From the NCBI RefSeq assembly GCF_001613125.1, contig NZ_BDBT01000026.1, positions 40,967 to 104,966 on the forward strand: a stretch of DNA of 64,000 bases, in the 5' to 3' direction. Under the pieces are notes generated by a model, which saw nothing but the letters and a program-made list of their open reading frames with translations, was not told the DNA's origin and ran no database searches. The position numbers and the translations under genes were made by a program. Of this stretch, positions 41,870 to 50,757 are shown piece after piece; the stretch's first letter is position 1; every line of letters starts with the position of its first letter. Source of the stretch: Nocardia shimofusensis NBRC 100134. GTDB taxonomy: Bacteria; Actinomycetota; Actinomycetes; Mycobacteriales; Mycobacteriaceae.

Positions 41870-43123
41870 TTACACGATCAGCGGCGCCATCGGCGGGAAG
41901 GTCACCGGCAATTCGAACAGCGCCCGATGGAAGGGACCGGGCCGCCATGTCGGACCGTCCTCGGGCAGCGCGACGCGGATCTCCGGCAGCGCGTCGAGCA
42001 GCTGATCGATGGCGTCCTGGGCGATGAGGTTGGCCAGCGGCTGGGCCGGGCAGGCGTGCGGGCCGATTCCCCAGGCCAGGTGCGAGCGGTTGCCGGTCAG
42101 GTCGCCCGCGTGTACGGCGGGATCGTTGTTGCAGGCTGCCATGGAGATGACCACGGGCTGGTGCGCGGGCAGCCAGACGCCGTCGATGAGCATGGGCTGC
42201 CGCGGATAGGTGATCAGCATGTTCGCCACCGGCGGGTCGTTGAACAGCACTTCGTCGAGGGCGTCGCGCGAGCTGAGGTTGCCGCCGAGCACGCTGTCGC
42301 CGAAGCGGTGGTCGGTGAAGATCAGCAACAGAGTGTTGGCGATCAGGTTCAGTTCGAACTCGATGCCGCTGCCGTAGACCTGCGAGACGTGGGTGGACGC
42401 TTCTCGGTCGTCGAGGCCTGCGGGGTGACGCAGCAGTGCCGTGGTGATGTCGTGGCGGGGATCGGCGCGCTTGAGGACCACCAGCTGCTGCAACGCCTCG
42501 GTGAGCATCTGATCGCCCTTCTCCGCCTCCACCCCCTCGAGCAGTGCCGCGGTGCCCGCCGCGACCTGCTGGCCGATCTCCGGCGGGCAGCCGAGCATCT
42601 CGTTGACGGCGGCGAACACCAGCGGGAAGACGTACTGCCGGATCAGATCCGCGTGCCCGTCCTGGCAGAAGGTGTTGATCAGCGGGACCGCGATCCGGCC
42701 CACCGTCTCGTGCATCGCGTACAGGTCGACCTGTTCGAGGCTCGCGGTGATCGCCTGCCGGTAGCGCTCGAACTCGGGGCCAGCGCAGCGGCTGGCCATC
42801 GGCCGCCACTCCATCAACGGCAGGATCGGGCAGTCGGCCGGAATGTTGCGCTGCCAGGTGCGTGGGTCGGCCGGGAAATGGTCGGGATCGTTGAGCACGC
42901 GCAATGCGGTCGCGTAGCCGATCACCAGGGTGGCCGGGACACCCGGCGCCAGTTCCACCGGGGCCAGCGAGCCGTACCGGGCGCGCATCTGCTGATAGTG
43001 CCGGTGCGGATCGGCCGCGAACTCCTCGGTGTAGAGCGGGATCGCGACCTCGTCGGAGGCGAAGGGCGAGCCATGAGCGACCGGGCACGATAGGACCTGC
43101 ACCCGGGACTGGGGCGTACTCAA
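41870..43123 (-). CDS. Cytochrome P450 lacking the ExxR motif, paralogue
   Basis: A 417-residue P450, the same length as the one at 1909-3162 and clearly its paralogue (shared YTEEFAADPH, GCPPEIG, NLIANTLLL, YPRQPM and WRPGPFHRAL). The haem loop is WGIGPHACPAQ, with Trp in place of the usual Phe. The K-helix reads DEVLFNDPP, so the ExxR Arg is Phe. TTG 43123 is chosen because TGGAG lies nine bases upstream; the open frame continues but without P450 sequence. An SDR-LLM operon follows in the same direction after 180 bases. The ExxR loss parallels the CYP157 family. Confidence 0.88.
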   Translation of the reverse strand: MSTPQSRVQVLSCPVAHGSPFASDEVAIPLYTEEFAADPHRHYQQMRARYGSLAPVELAPGVPATLVIGYATALRVLNDPDHFPADPRTWQRNIPADCPILPLMEWRPMASRCAGPEFERYRQAITASLEQVDLYAMHETVGRIAVPLINTFCQDGHADLIRQYVFPLVFAAVNEMLGCPPEIGQQVAAGTAALLEGVEAEKGDQMLTEALQQLVVLKRADPRHDITTALLRHPAGLDDREASTHVSQVYGSGIEFELNLIANTLLLIFTDHRFGDSVLGGNLSSRDALDEVLFNDPPVANMLITYPRQPMLIDGVWLPAHQPVVISMAACNNDPAVHAGDLTGNRSHLAWGIGPHACPAQPLANLIAQDAIDQLLDALPEIRVALPEDGPTWRPGPFHRALFELPVTFPPMAPLIV

Positions 43124-43385
43124 GGGAAGAACTCCAGACTTCGTTCTCGTGTACTGCGGGTGTGGCACCACGCTGTGCCCGATGGCGGCACGACCCGTCC
43201 ACCGACGAACTGCTCTGCCGAAACACACTGGCGGACAACCATTTCAACAGTTACCGCCGAAACACACTGCCCCGGCGGCCACGTCACGCACACACCGGGA
43301 GAACCCGTCGAATCGTATCGCCGTCGCCGCGCCGCGGCCACGCGAACCCCCGAAAACCGTTCGGGTGGAATGTTTTGCGATGGAA

Positions 43386-44558
43386 CTATACGCCGAGCGC
43401 GGTGAGGGAGTCGTGGTCGTCGATGGCGGTGGTGATCCGGCGCAGCAGGGTCAGGCAGGTCTGCTCGGACTGCATCTTCGGCTGGTAAGGGGCCCGTCCG
43501 ATGGTGAAAGCCCATGCGGCGTAAGCGAACATCGACTGCTGCCGGTAGGCCGTCCAGGCTTCGTCGAAGGACGGGGCCGCGCCGTCGAGGCCGCCGAGCT
43601 CGTCGAGATAGGCGCGGAGCAGCTCGGCGTCCCAGGCGCGCCGGTCCTCGGGCTCACACCCGGAGTTGACGGTGTAGGCGAAATCGTGCGCCCAGCCACC
43701 GCGCATCACCACCTGCCAGTCCACGTACCCCATCCGGCCCTGCGCGGTGCGGTAGGTCTGACCGATGTGCGGGTCGCCGTGCAGCAGGGTCTGCGGGAGT
43801 TCGCCGGTGGCCTTGTCGATGGCGGTGGCCACCCCGGCCCACAGGCGCTCGCTCTGGCCGTGCAGGCGCTCGGGCACCACTTCCGCGGCGCGGACCAGCC
43901 CCACCGCGCAGCGTTTCTTCATGTCGATCGCCGCCAGATACGCCCGCAGCGCCTCCGTGGTCGTCTCGAGCTCGCCGATGCCGGGATGCCCCCAGAACGT
44001 GCGGTGCAGCCGGGCCAGATTGCGCACCAGGTCTTCGATCTGGTCGCGACCGATCCTGGCGTTCGGCTCGATGAACTGCGCGCCCCTGGTGACGGCGATG
44101 TCCTCCATGAGAGCGATCGAGCGCCACGACCCCGGATCGGCGGCGCCCCAATAGCCGATCGGCGCCTCCATGTCGACCAGCGGGCGGAAGTCGCGGAAGA
44201 ACCTGGTCTCGCCGTCGATCATCTTGCCGCCGCCGAGCAGGATGCGCTGGGAGAACGCGGTGGTGGTCTTGGCGAACAGATCCTTCGGCAGTCCGGCGTG
44301 CTCACCGACGTCGTTGTAGCCGACCCGGATCGCCACCCGGGTGGAGGTGCCCGAGCTGCCGCCGACGGTCTCGAACGACTCGGCCCGCGCGCCGGGCGTG
44401 TCCCGGCACAGCACGGCGGTCAGCCATTCCGGGGTGATGGTCTCCCCCGACACCGGCACGTCATCGATGGTGCGCGCCTTCGGCCGGGTCAGCGCCTCCC
44501 CCAGCATCCGCGCGCCGACCGTCATGGACCGTCCGAGCAACCAGAGCTTGTGGTTCAT
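43386..44558 (-). CDS. Aminoglycoside-phosphotransferase-like kinase
   Basis: A 390-residue protein of the APH/choline-kinase fold. The catalytic loop is LLHGDPHIGQTY (about residue 258) and the metal motif is VDWQ (about 280). The N-lobe contains VGGSSGTSTRVAIRVGY. This subgroup (also near lipid and sterol catabolic genes in actinobacteria) phosphorylates small hydroxylated molecules; antibiotic resistance should not be assumed. ATG 44558 has no strong ribosome site visible. It is monocistronic as far as can be seen, flanked by 260- and 190-base gaps. Confidence 0.8.
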   Translation of the reverse strand: MNHKLWLLGRSMTVGARMLGEALTRPKARTIDDVPVSGETITPEWLTAVLCRDTPGARAESFETVGGSSGTSTRVAIRVGYNDVGEHAGLPKDLFAKTTTAFSQRILLGGGKMIDGETRFFRDFRPLVDMEAPIGYWGAADPGSWRSIALMEDIAVTRGAQFIEPNARIGRDQIEDLVRNLARLHRTFWGHPGIGELETTTEALRAYLAAIDMKKRCAVGLVRAAEVVPERLHGQSERLWAGVATAIDKATGELPQTLLHGDPHIGQTYRTAQGRMGYVDWQVVMRGGWAHDFAYTVNSGCEPEDRRAWDAELLRAYLDELGGLDGAAPSFDEAWTAYRQQSMFAYAAWAFTIGRAPYQPKMQSEQTCLTLLRRITTAIDDHDSLTALGV

Positions 44559-44743
44559 TCACGTGCCTCGATTCGGTGTACGACGCTGCCGCACCGGGCC
44601 GCCCTACCGCCGGGTGCACGAGATCCGAGCGAGAGTATCGCACGCGATAAACGCTGAAGTGGTTGCACCGCAGGACAATTGCCATCCACGACCGGAAGTG
44701 GCGAGACGTACGGGGGCGGTGCGGCACCGCCGCACGAACGAGT

Positions 44744-44776
44744 GATGCCGCGGCCCCGCACGGCGGCCGCGGCATC
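44744..44776 (-). terminator. 12-bp hairpin terminator
   Basis: GATGCCGCGGCC (44744-44755) and GGCCGCGGCATC (44765-44776) pair perfectly over a 9-base loop, 15 bases beyond the stop of the membrane protein at 44792. Confidence 0.75.
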
Positions 44777-44791
44777 GGGTCCCGCGAGTCC

Positions 44792-45943
44792 TCAGGCAGA
44801 CTGCTGCGCCGGTGCCCGCTCGCCCGCCCGCTCCGTCTTCCCGGCTGTCGGCACGGTGAAGGCCGCGACCAGGACGAGGATCGACAGGACGAAGCAGGCC
44901 AGCGTGTACCAGAGGTTGCCGAGGGGATCACCGTTGCCGGTCACGCCGTCCACCGCGGCGAAGAAGTCCGGCAGCGCGGTGGCCCACAGCAGGGCCATGA
45001 CGCCGAGGTAGACCACGCCGTACCAGCGGGCGAAATCGTTCACGTAGCCCGGCGCCTGATCGGGCTCCCTCCGCAGCCGCGACCACTGGGTGCTCAGCGC
45101 CCAGACCGCGACCACCACCACGGCGACCAGTTCCAGCGCGTAGACCGTGCCGCGCACCGGTGTGCCCGCGATGCCGAGGACGGTGGCGGGCAGCGGCAGC
45201 AGGAAGGTACCGAGCGAGGCGAGCAGGCCGATCACCACGGTGCGCCAGACCAATTCGAGTCCGGAGAACTCGCGACCGCGATCGACGTGCCTGCCCACGA
45301 AGTACTGCACGCACAGCGCCAGCGACATCGGCCACAGCGCGGCGAACACCACCACGCTGGGCAGCGGCACCGAATCGAACATCGGCTGGTTGATCGGGTT
45401 GGTGGTGGACCATTCCCACCAGCGCAGCTGCGGGCCGAGGTGATCGAAGATCTCGTAGAAGCAGTGATGCACGAAGCCGACGCAGGCCGCGCCGATCAGC
45501 ACGCCGTAGCGCCGGAAGATGCCGAGCATCCTGACCAGTTCGAAGGCGAGCGTCGCCAGGAACGGATAGATGGCGACGATGTAGAGCGGCAGCCTGCCCC
45601 ACAGGAAATCCACCGTGAACACGTTGTGCGCGAACATGGTGTCCACGTGTTCCTCGATGCCGAAGGCCGCCGGGAAGTACAGCGGCGGCTCGATGACGAA
45701 CAGGTAGGCGGTCGCTCCGAACCACAGCACCAGATTGGTGGGGTCGCCGTGTCGGCGCAGCCGGACCACGGCCAGGACGAGCGCGAGGACCGCGCCGACG
45801 ATGATGGTCGACTCCAGAACCGGAAGCGTCCAGTTCTCCAGCGCGAAGGGGCTGCGGAACTCGACGAGCCCGCCCATCTCCGCGCAGGAGAAGCCCAGTT
45901 CCTCGGCGAGCTGGGAGAAGGTGGGTGAACAGTGCTCGGTCAT
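44792..45943 (-). CDS. Polytopic membrane protein, unknown
   Basis: A 383-residue protein with about nine transmembrane segments. A conserved-looking loop contains FVHHCFYEIFDHLGPQLRWW, rich in His and aromatic residues, which might bind metal or a lipid headgroup. It starts 20 bases after the stop of the metal-dependent-hydrolase gene, so the two form an operon under a divergent TetR. The first 30 residues are polar with two cysteines. I do not recognise the family with confidence. Confidence 0.7.
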   Translation of the reverse strand: MTEHCSPTFSQLAEELGFSCAEMGGLVEFRSPFALENWTLPVLESTIIVGAVLALVLAVVRLRRHGDPTNLVLWFGATAYLFVIEPPLYFPAAFGIEEHVDTMFAHNVFTVDFLWGRLPLYIVAIYPFLATLAFELVRMLGIFRRYGVLIGAACVGFVHHCFYEIFDHLGPQLRWWEWSTTNPINQPMFDSVPLPSVVVFAALWPMSLALCVQYFVGRHVDRGREFSGLELVWRTVVIGLLASLGTFLLPLPATVLGIAGTPVRGTVYALELVAVVVVAVWALSTQWSRLRREPDQAPGYVNDFARWYGVVYLGVMALLWATALPDFFAAVDGVTGNGDPLGNLWYTLACFVLSILVLVAAFTVPTAGKTERAGERAPAQQSA

Positions 45944-45963
45944 GATGATCTACCCGTCCCCGC

Positions 45964-46890
45964 TCAGGAGAGCGTCGCGTCGGCGGTGTACCAGCGCTGC
46001 ACGTCGTAACCGGCGTCGTAGCGGGCGAACCACTCGCCGGCCAGCGCGGGCAGCTTCTCGTGCGCCGGGTTGTGTCTGGGCATCTGCGAGCGCACCACGC
46101 CGCCGAGCGCGACCAGTTGCTCGCGCAGCGGCAGATCGTCGAAGGCGCGCAGCATCGGTCCGTTGTTCGCCGGCTCCAGGCCCGGAATCCACGTGCGCAG
46201 CTTCTGCACTCGCCGGTACCTGGCGAACATGGCCATCGCGTCGACCTTGCGTTCTTCCAGCGGGACGTGCTTGTTGAAGCCCTCGGAGGCGATCTTGATG
46301 ACGTCGAGCACGTGCTTGAAGATCGACGGCGCCTGACGCATCCGGTAGATGTCGCTGCCGACCACCGAGTCGAAGATGATCAGCGCCGAGCTACGGTGCT
46401 CGACCTCCTCGACGAAGTGCCAGATGAACAGCGAGGCGACCCGGTCGTCGCCGGGGCGGAACAGCGCGGCCTCGTTGTCGAGCATCAGCTTGAAGACCGG
46501 GGTGAAGGTGGCCTCCAGGTCGGCGGTGTAGGCCAGCCGGTATTCCAGCGAGGTGTCGCGGGTGAGCTCGTCGAAGGCGCCGATCACCTCGTCGAGGGTC
46601 TCCTGCAGCCCGGGATAGTGCCGGATGAGGCCCTTGACGTGCTGGCGATGCGCGGTGGAGTGCTGGCCTTCCTGACGCATGAACGCCTCGGCCTCCTCGG
46701 CCACCGCCGCGTCGGTGATCACCGGCTTGGCCTGCAGGATCATGTTCACGATCATCTTCTCGAAGCCGATGGCCAGGAACGACACCGCGTTGGCCATGCT
46801 CGAGAAGGCCGGGTTCTGCGGATTCCACAGGAACGGCACTTCGTGGTCCTCGAACGCGAAATTCATCTTCCGGACTACCAGATCGGTCAC
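45964..46890 (-). CDS. Metal-dependent hydrolase (PF10118-type, ferritin-like)
   Basis: About 308 residues, all helical. Metal-ligand candidates are EGQHSTAHR (about residue 75) and EEVEHR (about 165), spaced like a di-iron ferritin-like site. This matches the predicted metal-dependent hydrolase family common in mycolic-acid bacteria and proteobacteria. GTG 46890 with GAGGTGG upstream is preferred to ATG 46953, because the latter overlaps the -10-like TATGAT and an operator palindrome. It is the first gene of the operon with the polytopic membrane protein. The reaction is not established. Confidence 0.78.
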   Translation of the reverse strand: MTDLVVRKMNFAFEDHEVPFLWNPQNPAFSSMANAVSFLAIGFEKMIVNMILQAKPVITDAAVAEEAEAFMRQEGQHSTAHRQHVKGLIRHYPGLQETLDEVIGAFDELTRDTSLEYRLAYTADLEATFTPVFKLMLDNEAALFRPGDDRVASLFIWHFVEEVEHRSSALIIFDSVVGSDIYRMRQAPSIFKHVLDVIKIASEGFNKHVPLEERKVDAMAMFARYRRVQKLRTWIPGLEPANNGPMLRAFDDLPLREQLVALGGVVRSQMPRHNPAHEKLPALAGEWFARYDAGYDVQRWYTADATLS

Positions 46891-46948
46891 GTCGCCCACC
46901 TCATCGATTGCCGGCGCACGCGGGTACAGCGGCGCCACTGTCCACACA

Positions 46949-46978
46949 ATCATACAAACACGATGGCATCTGTATGAT
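46949..46978. promoter_or_regulatory. Palindrome in the hydrolase/TetR divergent promoter
   Basis: ATCATACA (46949-46956) and TGTATGAT (46971-46978) are perfect complements around 14 bases. The minus-strand TGTATGAT arm includes a TATGAT -10-like box for the hydrolase operon. A second short palindrome, CTTTCG-C-CGAAAG, follows at 46981-46993. Likely bound by the divergent TetR protein. Confidence 0.55.
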
Positions 46979-47088
46979 CGCTTTCGCCGAAAGAGTCCGT
47001 CACGGCCGTGCCATGACCCGCTGTGATAGCGTCGAACCCCTGATCAGAGCATGATTTTCGAGCGCATTTCGAGTCGGGAAGCGAGCCG

Positions 47089-47721
47089 TTGGCACGACGA
47101 CGTGGGTGGGGCGGACAGCCACCGGACAACGACGAGGAGGCCGCGCGCCGCATCGTCGACACCGCCGTCGAGCTGATCGCGCGCACCGGATCGGAGATCG
47201 GCATCGCCGACGTGGCCGAATCGCTCGGCGTCATCCGCCAGACCGTCTACCGCTACTTCCCCAGCGCCGACGCACTGATGAAGGCCGCCGCCCTCGCCTC
47301 GGTGGCCGGGTTCCTCGACCGTCTGGCCGCGCACGTCGCCGGGTTGGACGAACCGGTCGAAGCGATGACCGAGGGCGTGGTGTTCACCCTCACCGAAGTC
47401 AGGCGCATCCCGCATCTGGGACTGCTGCTCACCGGCGCGCATTCGAGCGTGCACAGCGACGGCATCACCTCACCGGAGGCGAAAGCCTTCGGCCTCACCA
47501 TGATCCGGCGCTTCGACGTCGACTGGGAACGCTACGGATACGACGACGAGTCGCTGCCGGAACTCGTCGAATACATCCTGCGCACCATGCAGTCGTTCTT
47601 CGTCTCCCCCGGCTCGCCGCCGCGCGAGGCCGACGAGCTGCGCCGCTACCTGCGCCGGTGGATGGGCTCGGCGATCATCGCCCAGACCGGCGCGGTCGCA
47701 GGCGATTCCGCGTCCCGTTAG
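47089..47721 (+). CDS. TetR-family regulator
   Basis: A 210-residue regulator. The HTH domain is RIVDTAVELIARTGSEIGIA and SLGVIRQTVYRYFPSADAL. The C-terminal ligand domain is unremarkable. TTG 47089 is the only start giving a complete N-terminus; ATG 47051 is out of frame. It is divergent from the hydrolase-membrane protein operon and upstream of the DHDPR-like pair. Palindromes exist on both sides, so either operon could be its target. Confidence 0.87.
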   Translation: MARRRGWGGQPPDNDEEAARRIVDTAVELIARTGSEIGIADVAESLGVIRQTVYRYFPSADALMKAAALASVAGFLDRLAAHVAGLDEPVEAMTEGVVFTLTEVRRIPHLGLLLTGAHSSVHSDGITSPEAKAFGLTMIRRFDVDWERYGYDDESLPELVEYILRTMQSFFVSPGSPPREADELRRYLRRWMGSAIIAQTGAVAGDSASR

Positions 47722-47769
47722 AAAACTGGTACGCCTCACCCAAACGCCGCCCGCCGGAAGCGAAGTCGT

Positions 47770-47787
47770 GTTAGACATGCGTCCAAC
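47770..47787. promoter_or_regulatory. Imperfect palindrome before the DHDPR-like operon
   Basis: GTTAGAC-ATGC-GTCCAAC (47770-47787) has six of seven arm positions complementary and ends three bases before the AAGGAGG ribosome site. Size and location suit a TetR-type operator. Confidence 0.45.
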
Positions 47788-47803
47788 AGCAAGGAGGCGT
47801 TAC

Positions 47804-49093
47804 GTGGCACGTCCATATCGGCTCATCATCTGGGGCCCCGGCGACATGGGCGGGCGCGCGCTGCGCACTGCTCTGCAGTCGCCCGACTTCGACGTCGTCG
47901 GAGTCAAGGTGTTCAGTCCGCACAAGAACGGCAAGGACATCGGGGAGCTGGTGGGTCTGCCGCCGGTCGGGGTCGCGGCGACGACCTCCAAGGCGGACAT
48001 CCTGGCGCTGGACGCCGATGTCGTCGTGCACACCCCGACCACGCCCGCCCTGGTGCAAGGCGCCGACGCCGATGTGATCGACCTGCTCGAGTCCGGCAAG
48101 AACGTGGTCTCGGCGGCCTCGTACCACAATCCGGCCATGCCGACCTGGCTGTCGGCCTCGCAGTCACCGCTGTCGGTGCTGCGCACGGTCTCGGCCATGC
48201 GGGTCACCGGCGACGCCTTCGGCGCGCAGCTCAAGGGTGCGCTGTCCGGGTTGCGGCTGGCCATGAAGGCGATCGACTCCGCGCCCGCCGCCCCGGTCCG
48301 GCCGATGCTGGACAAGCTGGCAGGCGCGCTCGTGGACAAGGCGATCCCGCGGCGCGCGACGGGCGCACGGTTGCAGCAGGCGTGCCTGAAAGGCGGTGTG
48401 TCGCTGCACGGCACCGGCCTGCATCCCGGCCTGATGGTCGAGCAGTTGCTGCTGCGGCTGGCCGGGCTGCTCGACGAGGTCGATCGGGTGCGGTTCCTCG
48501 AGGTCGGTGATCTCTCCCCCGCACCGGACGGGATGTGGGGCGGGCTGGCCAGTCTCGGCTTCGGCACCGACCTCGACCAGGTCGACTCCGATCATGCGAT
48601 CGCGCTGATGCAGCACTTCTACTTCGACGCGGTGCTCGCCAATGTCGCGCACACGTTGTTCGGGGCGAGCGCCGATCAGGTGCGGGTCCAGCGGCACGTC
48701 TATCCCGTGCCCGCCCGCGTGCGGGTGAAAGCCGGTGGCACGGTGATCGAGCCGGGCAGCGTCGGCGCGATCCACATGACCTACCGCGGCTACATCGGCG
48801 ACACGCTGTTCATGACCAACGAAGAGTGCTGGCACGTCGGGCCGGGCAACGCCCATCTCGGGCCGGACCATCCGCGCAGCAGCGCGGGCGGGCACGTGAT
48901 CACTCTGGACGGCAGCCCCGGCACCATCGAGATGCGCAACGAACTCGACGACGAGAACTTCGACGGGGAATGGTCGGCGGTCACCGACATCTCGGTCAAC
49001 GCCATGCTCGCCGTGGTCCCCGACCTGTGCGCGGCCGCGCCGGGCGTGGTGACCCCGGATCTGGCCCCGCGCTACCGCCTGGAGAACGCATGA
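47804..49093 (+). CDS. DHDPR-like NAD(P)-binding protein
   Basis: A 429-residue protein. The N-terminal Rossmann loop is IIWGPGDMGGRALR (residues 7-20), followed by the DVVVHTPTTPA and NVVSAASYHNPAM pattern of the dihydrodipicolinate reductase-like family. The catalytic/substrate part around HGTGLHPGLMVEQL resembles the larger actinobacterial homologues linked to lipid or sterol catabolism, which are not lysine enzymes. GTG 47804 has AAGGAGG upstream. It overlaps the next gene by four bases. Confidence 0.78.
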   Translation: MARPYRLIIWGPGDMGGRALRTALQSPDFDVVGVKVFSPHKNGKDIGELVGLPPVGVAATTSKADILALDADVVVHTPTTPALVQGADADVIDLLESGKNVVSAASYHNPAMPTWLSASQSPLSVLRTVSAMRVTGDAFGAQLKGALSGLRLAMKAIDSAPAAPVRPMLDKLAGALVDKAIPRRATGARLQQACLKGGVSLHGTGLHPGLMVEQLLLRLAGLLDEVDRVRFLEVGDLSPAPDGMWGGLASLGFGTDLDQVDSDHAIALMQHFYFDAVLANVAHTLFGASADQVRVQRHVYPVPARVRVKAGGTVIEPGSVGAIHMTYRGYIGDTLFMTNEECWHVGPGNAHLGPDHPRSSAGGHVITLDGSPGTIEMRNELDDENFDGEWSAVTDISVNAMLAVVPDLCAAAPGVVTPDLAPRYRLENA

Positions 49094-50010
49094 GCACCCA
49101 TCGCATCCGCGTCACCGTCCACGGCGAAGGTCCGCTCGCCGACCGGATAGCCGAACGAGTCGAGGCCCGCGCCGATCTCACCCTCGTCGCCCGCACGACC
49201 GGAACCGAGCAGCCGCCCACCGGGACCGAGTGCGTGGTCTATCTGCCCGGGGCCGAGGAGATGGCGGCCGACGCGCCGAAAACCGCGGTGCCGCATCTGC
49301 TGCGGGCCGGCTACGACGTGGTGACCACGCTGCCGCTGGACGAGCGCCTGCCGGAGGCCGACATCCTCACCGCCTGCCGGGCGGGCTCCTCGACCTTCCA
49401 CGCGAGCGCCGGGTTCCAATCGGCGGTGGCGATCCGGATGGCACGGACGCTGGCCGAGGTCACCCGGGACATCCGGCGGGTGGAGCTGCTCGAGGAGGTC
49501 CGGTTCCCCGACGCCGGGGTGTATCCGTGGGGCTCGCTCGCCGGCACCGGCCTCGGGGCGACCGACAGCGAAGCGGCGGTCGCGGCGGTACGGGCGGTCG
49601 CCGGGTTCTACGAGGCCGGACTGCACGTCCTCGACGAAGCGGTGTTCGCGGGCGCGGGCGCCGCCGAGAACGCCGCCACCGCCGTGGATGTCGAGATCGG
49701 CGACGCCGGTCAGGTCGAGCGGGTGAGCGTGCACCGCGATCTCGGCCCCCAAGTCGGCTACCACTCGATCTGGACGCGGGCCGAACCCGAAGGCGTGCCG
49801 TTGCGCTACCGGCTGGCCACCACGACGGACTCCGCGTCCGGGGCGGCGACGGTGGAGTTCCGGTTCACCGACGGGTTGCACCCGGGCGATCACCTGACCG
49901 GCGTCGGCGTGCTGGACGCGCTGCGCTCGGTGTGCGAGAGCGAACCGGGCATCGCCGGCCGCGATCTGGCGATCAACTACCTGAAGTCCGACGACCGCCT
50001 GAAGCGCTGA
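49090..50010 (+). CDS. Shorter DHDPR-like paralogue
   Basis: A 306-residue protein related to the preceding gene. STFHASAGFQSAVAIRMART aligns with the HGTGLHPGL region of the neighbour, and YDVVTTLPLDERLPEA with NVVSAASYHNPAMPT. The Rossmann loop is degenerate (VHGEGPLADR) and about 120 residues of the longer protein are absent. ATG 49090 overlaps the upstream stop. The two may form a heteromer, with cofactor binding mainly in the first. Function unknown. Confidence 0.7.
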   Translation: MSTHRIRVTVHGEGPLADRIAERVEARADLTLVARTTGTEQPPTGTECVVYLPGAEEMAADAPKTAVPHLLRAGYDVVTTLPLDERLPEADILTACRAGSSTFHASAGFQSAVAIRMARTLAEVTRDIRRVELLEEVRFPDAGVYPWGSLAGTGLGATDSEAAVAAVRAVAGFYEAGLHVLDEAVFAGAGAAENAATAVDVEIGDAGQVERVSVHRDLGPQVGYHSIWTRAEPEGVPLRYRLATTTDSASGAATVEFRFTDGLHPGDHLTGVGVLDALRSVCESEPGIAGRDLAINYLKSDDRLKR

Positions 50011-50022
50011 CCGCCGCCGCAT

Positions 50023-50047
50023 CCGCCGCGCCGGTCCGGCGCGGCGG
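50023..50047 (+). terminator. 11-bp GC hairpin terminator
   Basis: CCGCCGCGCCG (50023-50033) and CGGCGCGGCGG (50037-50047) pair perfectly over three bases, 13 bases after the stop of the second DHDPR-like gene. Confidence 0.65.
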
Positions 50048-50081
50048 GGCCGGGGCCGGGGCGGAGTGCGAGGATGAGGCG

Positions 50082-50708
50082 ATGAGTTCACCGAGACTCT
50101 GGCGCGGCCAGACCATGGACGATCGCAGTGCCGACCGGCGCGAGCAGCTGCTCGCGGTCGCCACCGAGATCCTGGGCACCGCCGGTGCGTCCGCGGTGAC
50201 CATGCGGGCGGTGGCACGGCAGGCGAACCTGAGCCCGCGCTATTTCTACGAGAGCTTCGACAGCCGGGAAGCGTTGCTGCGCGCGGTCTACGACCGGGTC
50301 GAGGCCGACCTGATGAAACGCATCCAGGAGCTGCCGCCGACCGGCGACCTGCGGGCGGCCGCGCGCGCGGTCGTCGACCTGTGCGCGCAGTACTTCGAGG
50401 AAGACGCGCGCCGGGCCAGGATCCTGTTGCGCGAGCCGCTCGGCGACGACATCCTGCACGAGCACAGCGCCGCGCGGATGCCCTCGTTCATCCGCGCGCT
50501 GGTGCCCCTGCTCGGCGCGCAGGCGGGCGAGCTGGTGCCCGCCGACGACGACACCCTGGCGATCCAGGCGACCTCGCTGAACGGCGCGCTGGTGGCGCTG
50601 TACCTGGACTGGGCGGACGGACGGCTGAACGTCGAACGCGACCGGCTCGCCTCGGTCGCGGTGGATATCGCGTTCGCGTTGAGCACCGTCGCGCACCGCG
50701 ACCGCTGA
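50082..50708 (+). CDS. TetR-family regulator
   Basis: A 208-residue regulator. DNA-binding part: REQLLAVATEILGTAGASAV, then VARQANLSPRYFYESFDSRE. The ligand domain starts near residue 75. AGGATGAGG precedes ATG 50082. It is separated from the DHDPR-like genes by a hairpin terminator and converges on the YaeQ gene. No target site could be assigned. Confidence 0.87.
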   Translation: MSSPRLWRGQTMDDRSADRREQLLAVATEILGTAGASAVTMRAVARQANLSPRYFYESFDSREALLRAVYDRVEADLMKRIQELPPTGDLRAAARAVVDLCAQYFEEDARRARILLREPLGDDILHEHSAARMPSFIRALVPLLGAQAGELVPADDDTLAIQATSLNGALVALYLDWADGRLNVERDRLASVAVDIAFALSTVAHRDR

Positions 50709-50757
50709 ACCTCGCGGCCACCGACCACCGCGCCCACCGGGTACCGCAACCGCTGAG

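Noticed and set aside
43386..44558. Aminoglycoside resistance gene
   Set aside because: The phosphotransferase fold is shared with many metabolic kinases and the sequence belongs to a broad actinobacterial subgroup; there is no specific support for drug phosphorylation.
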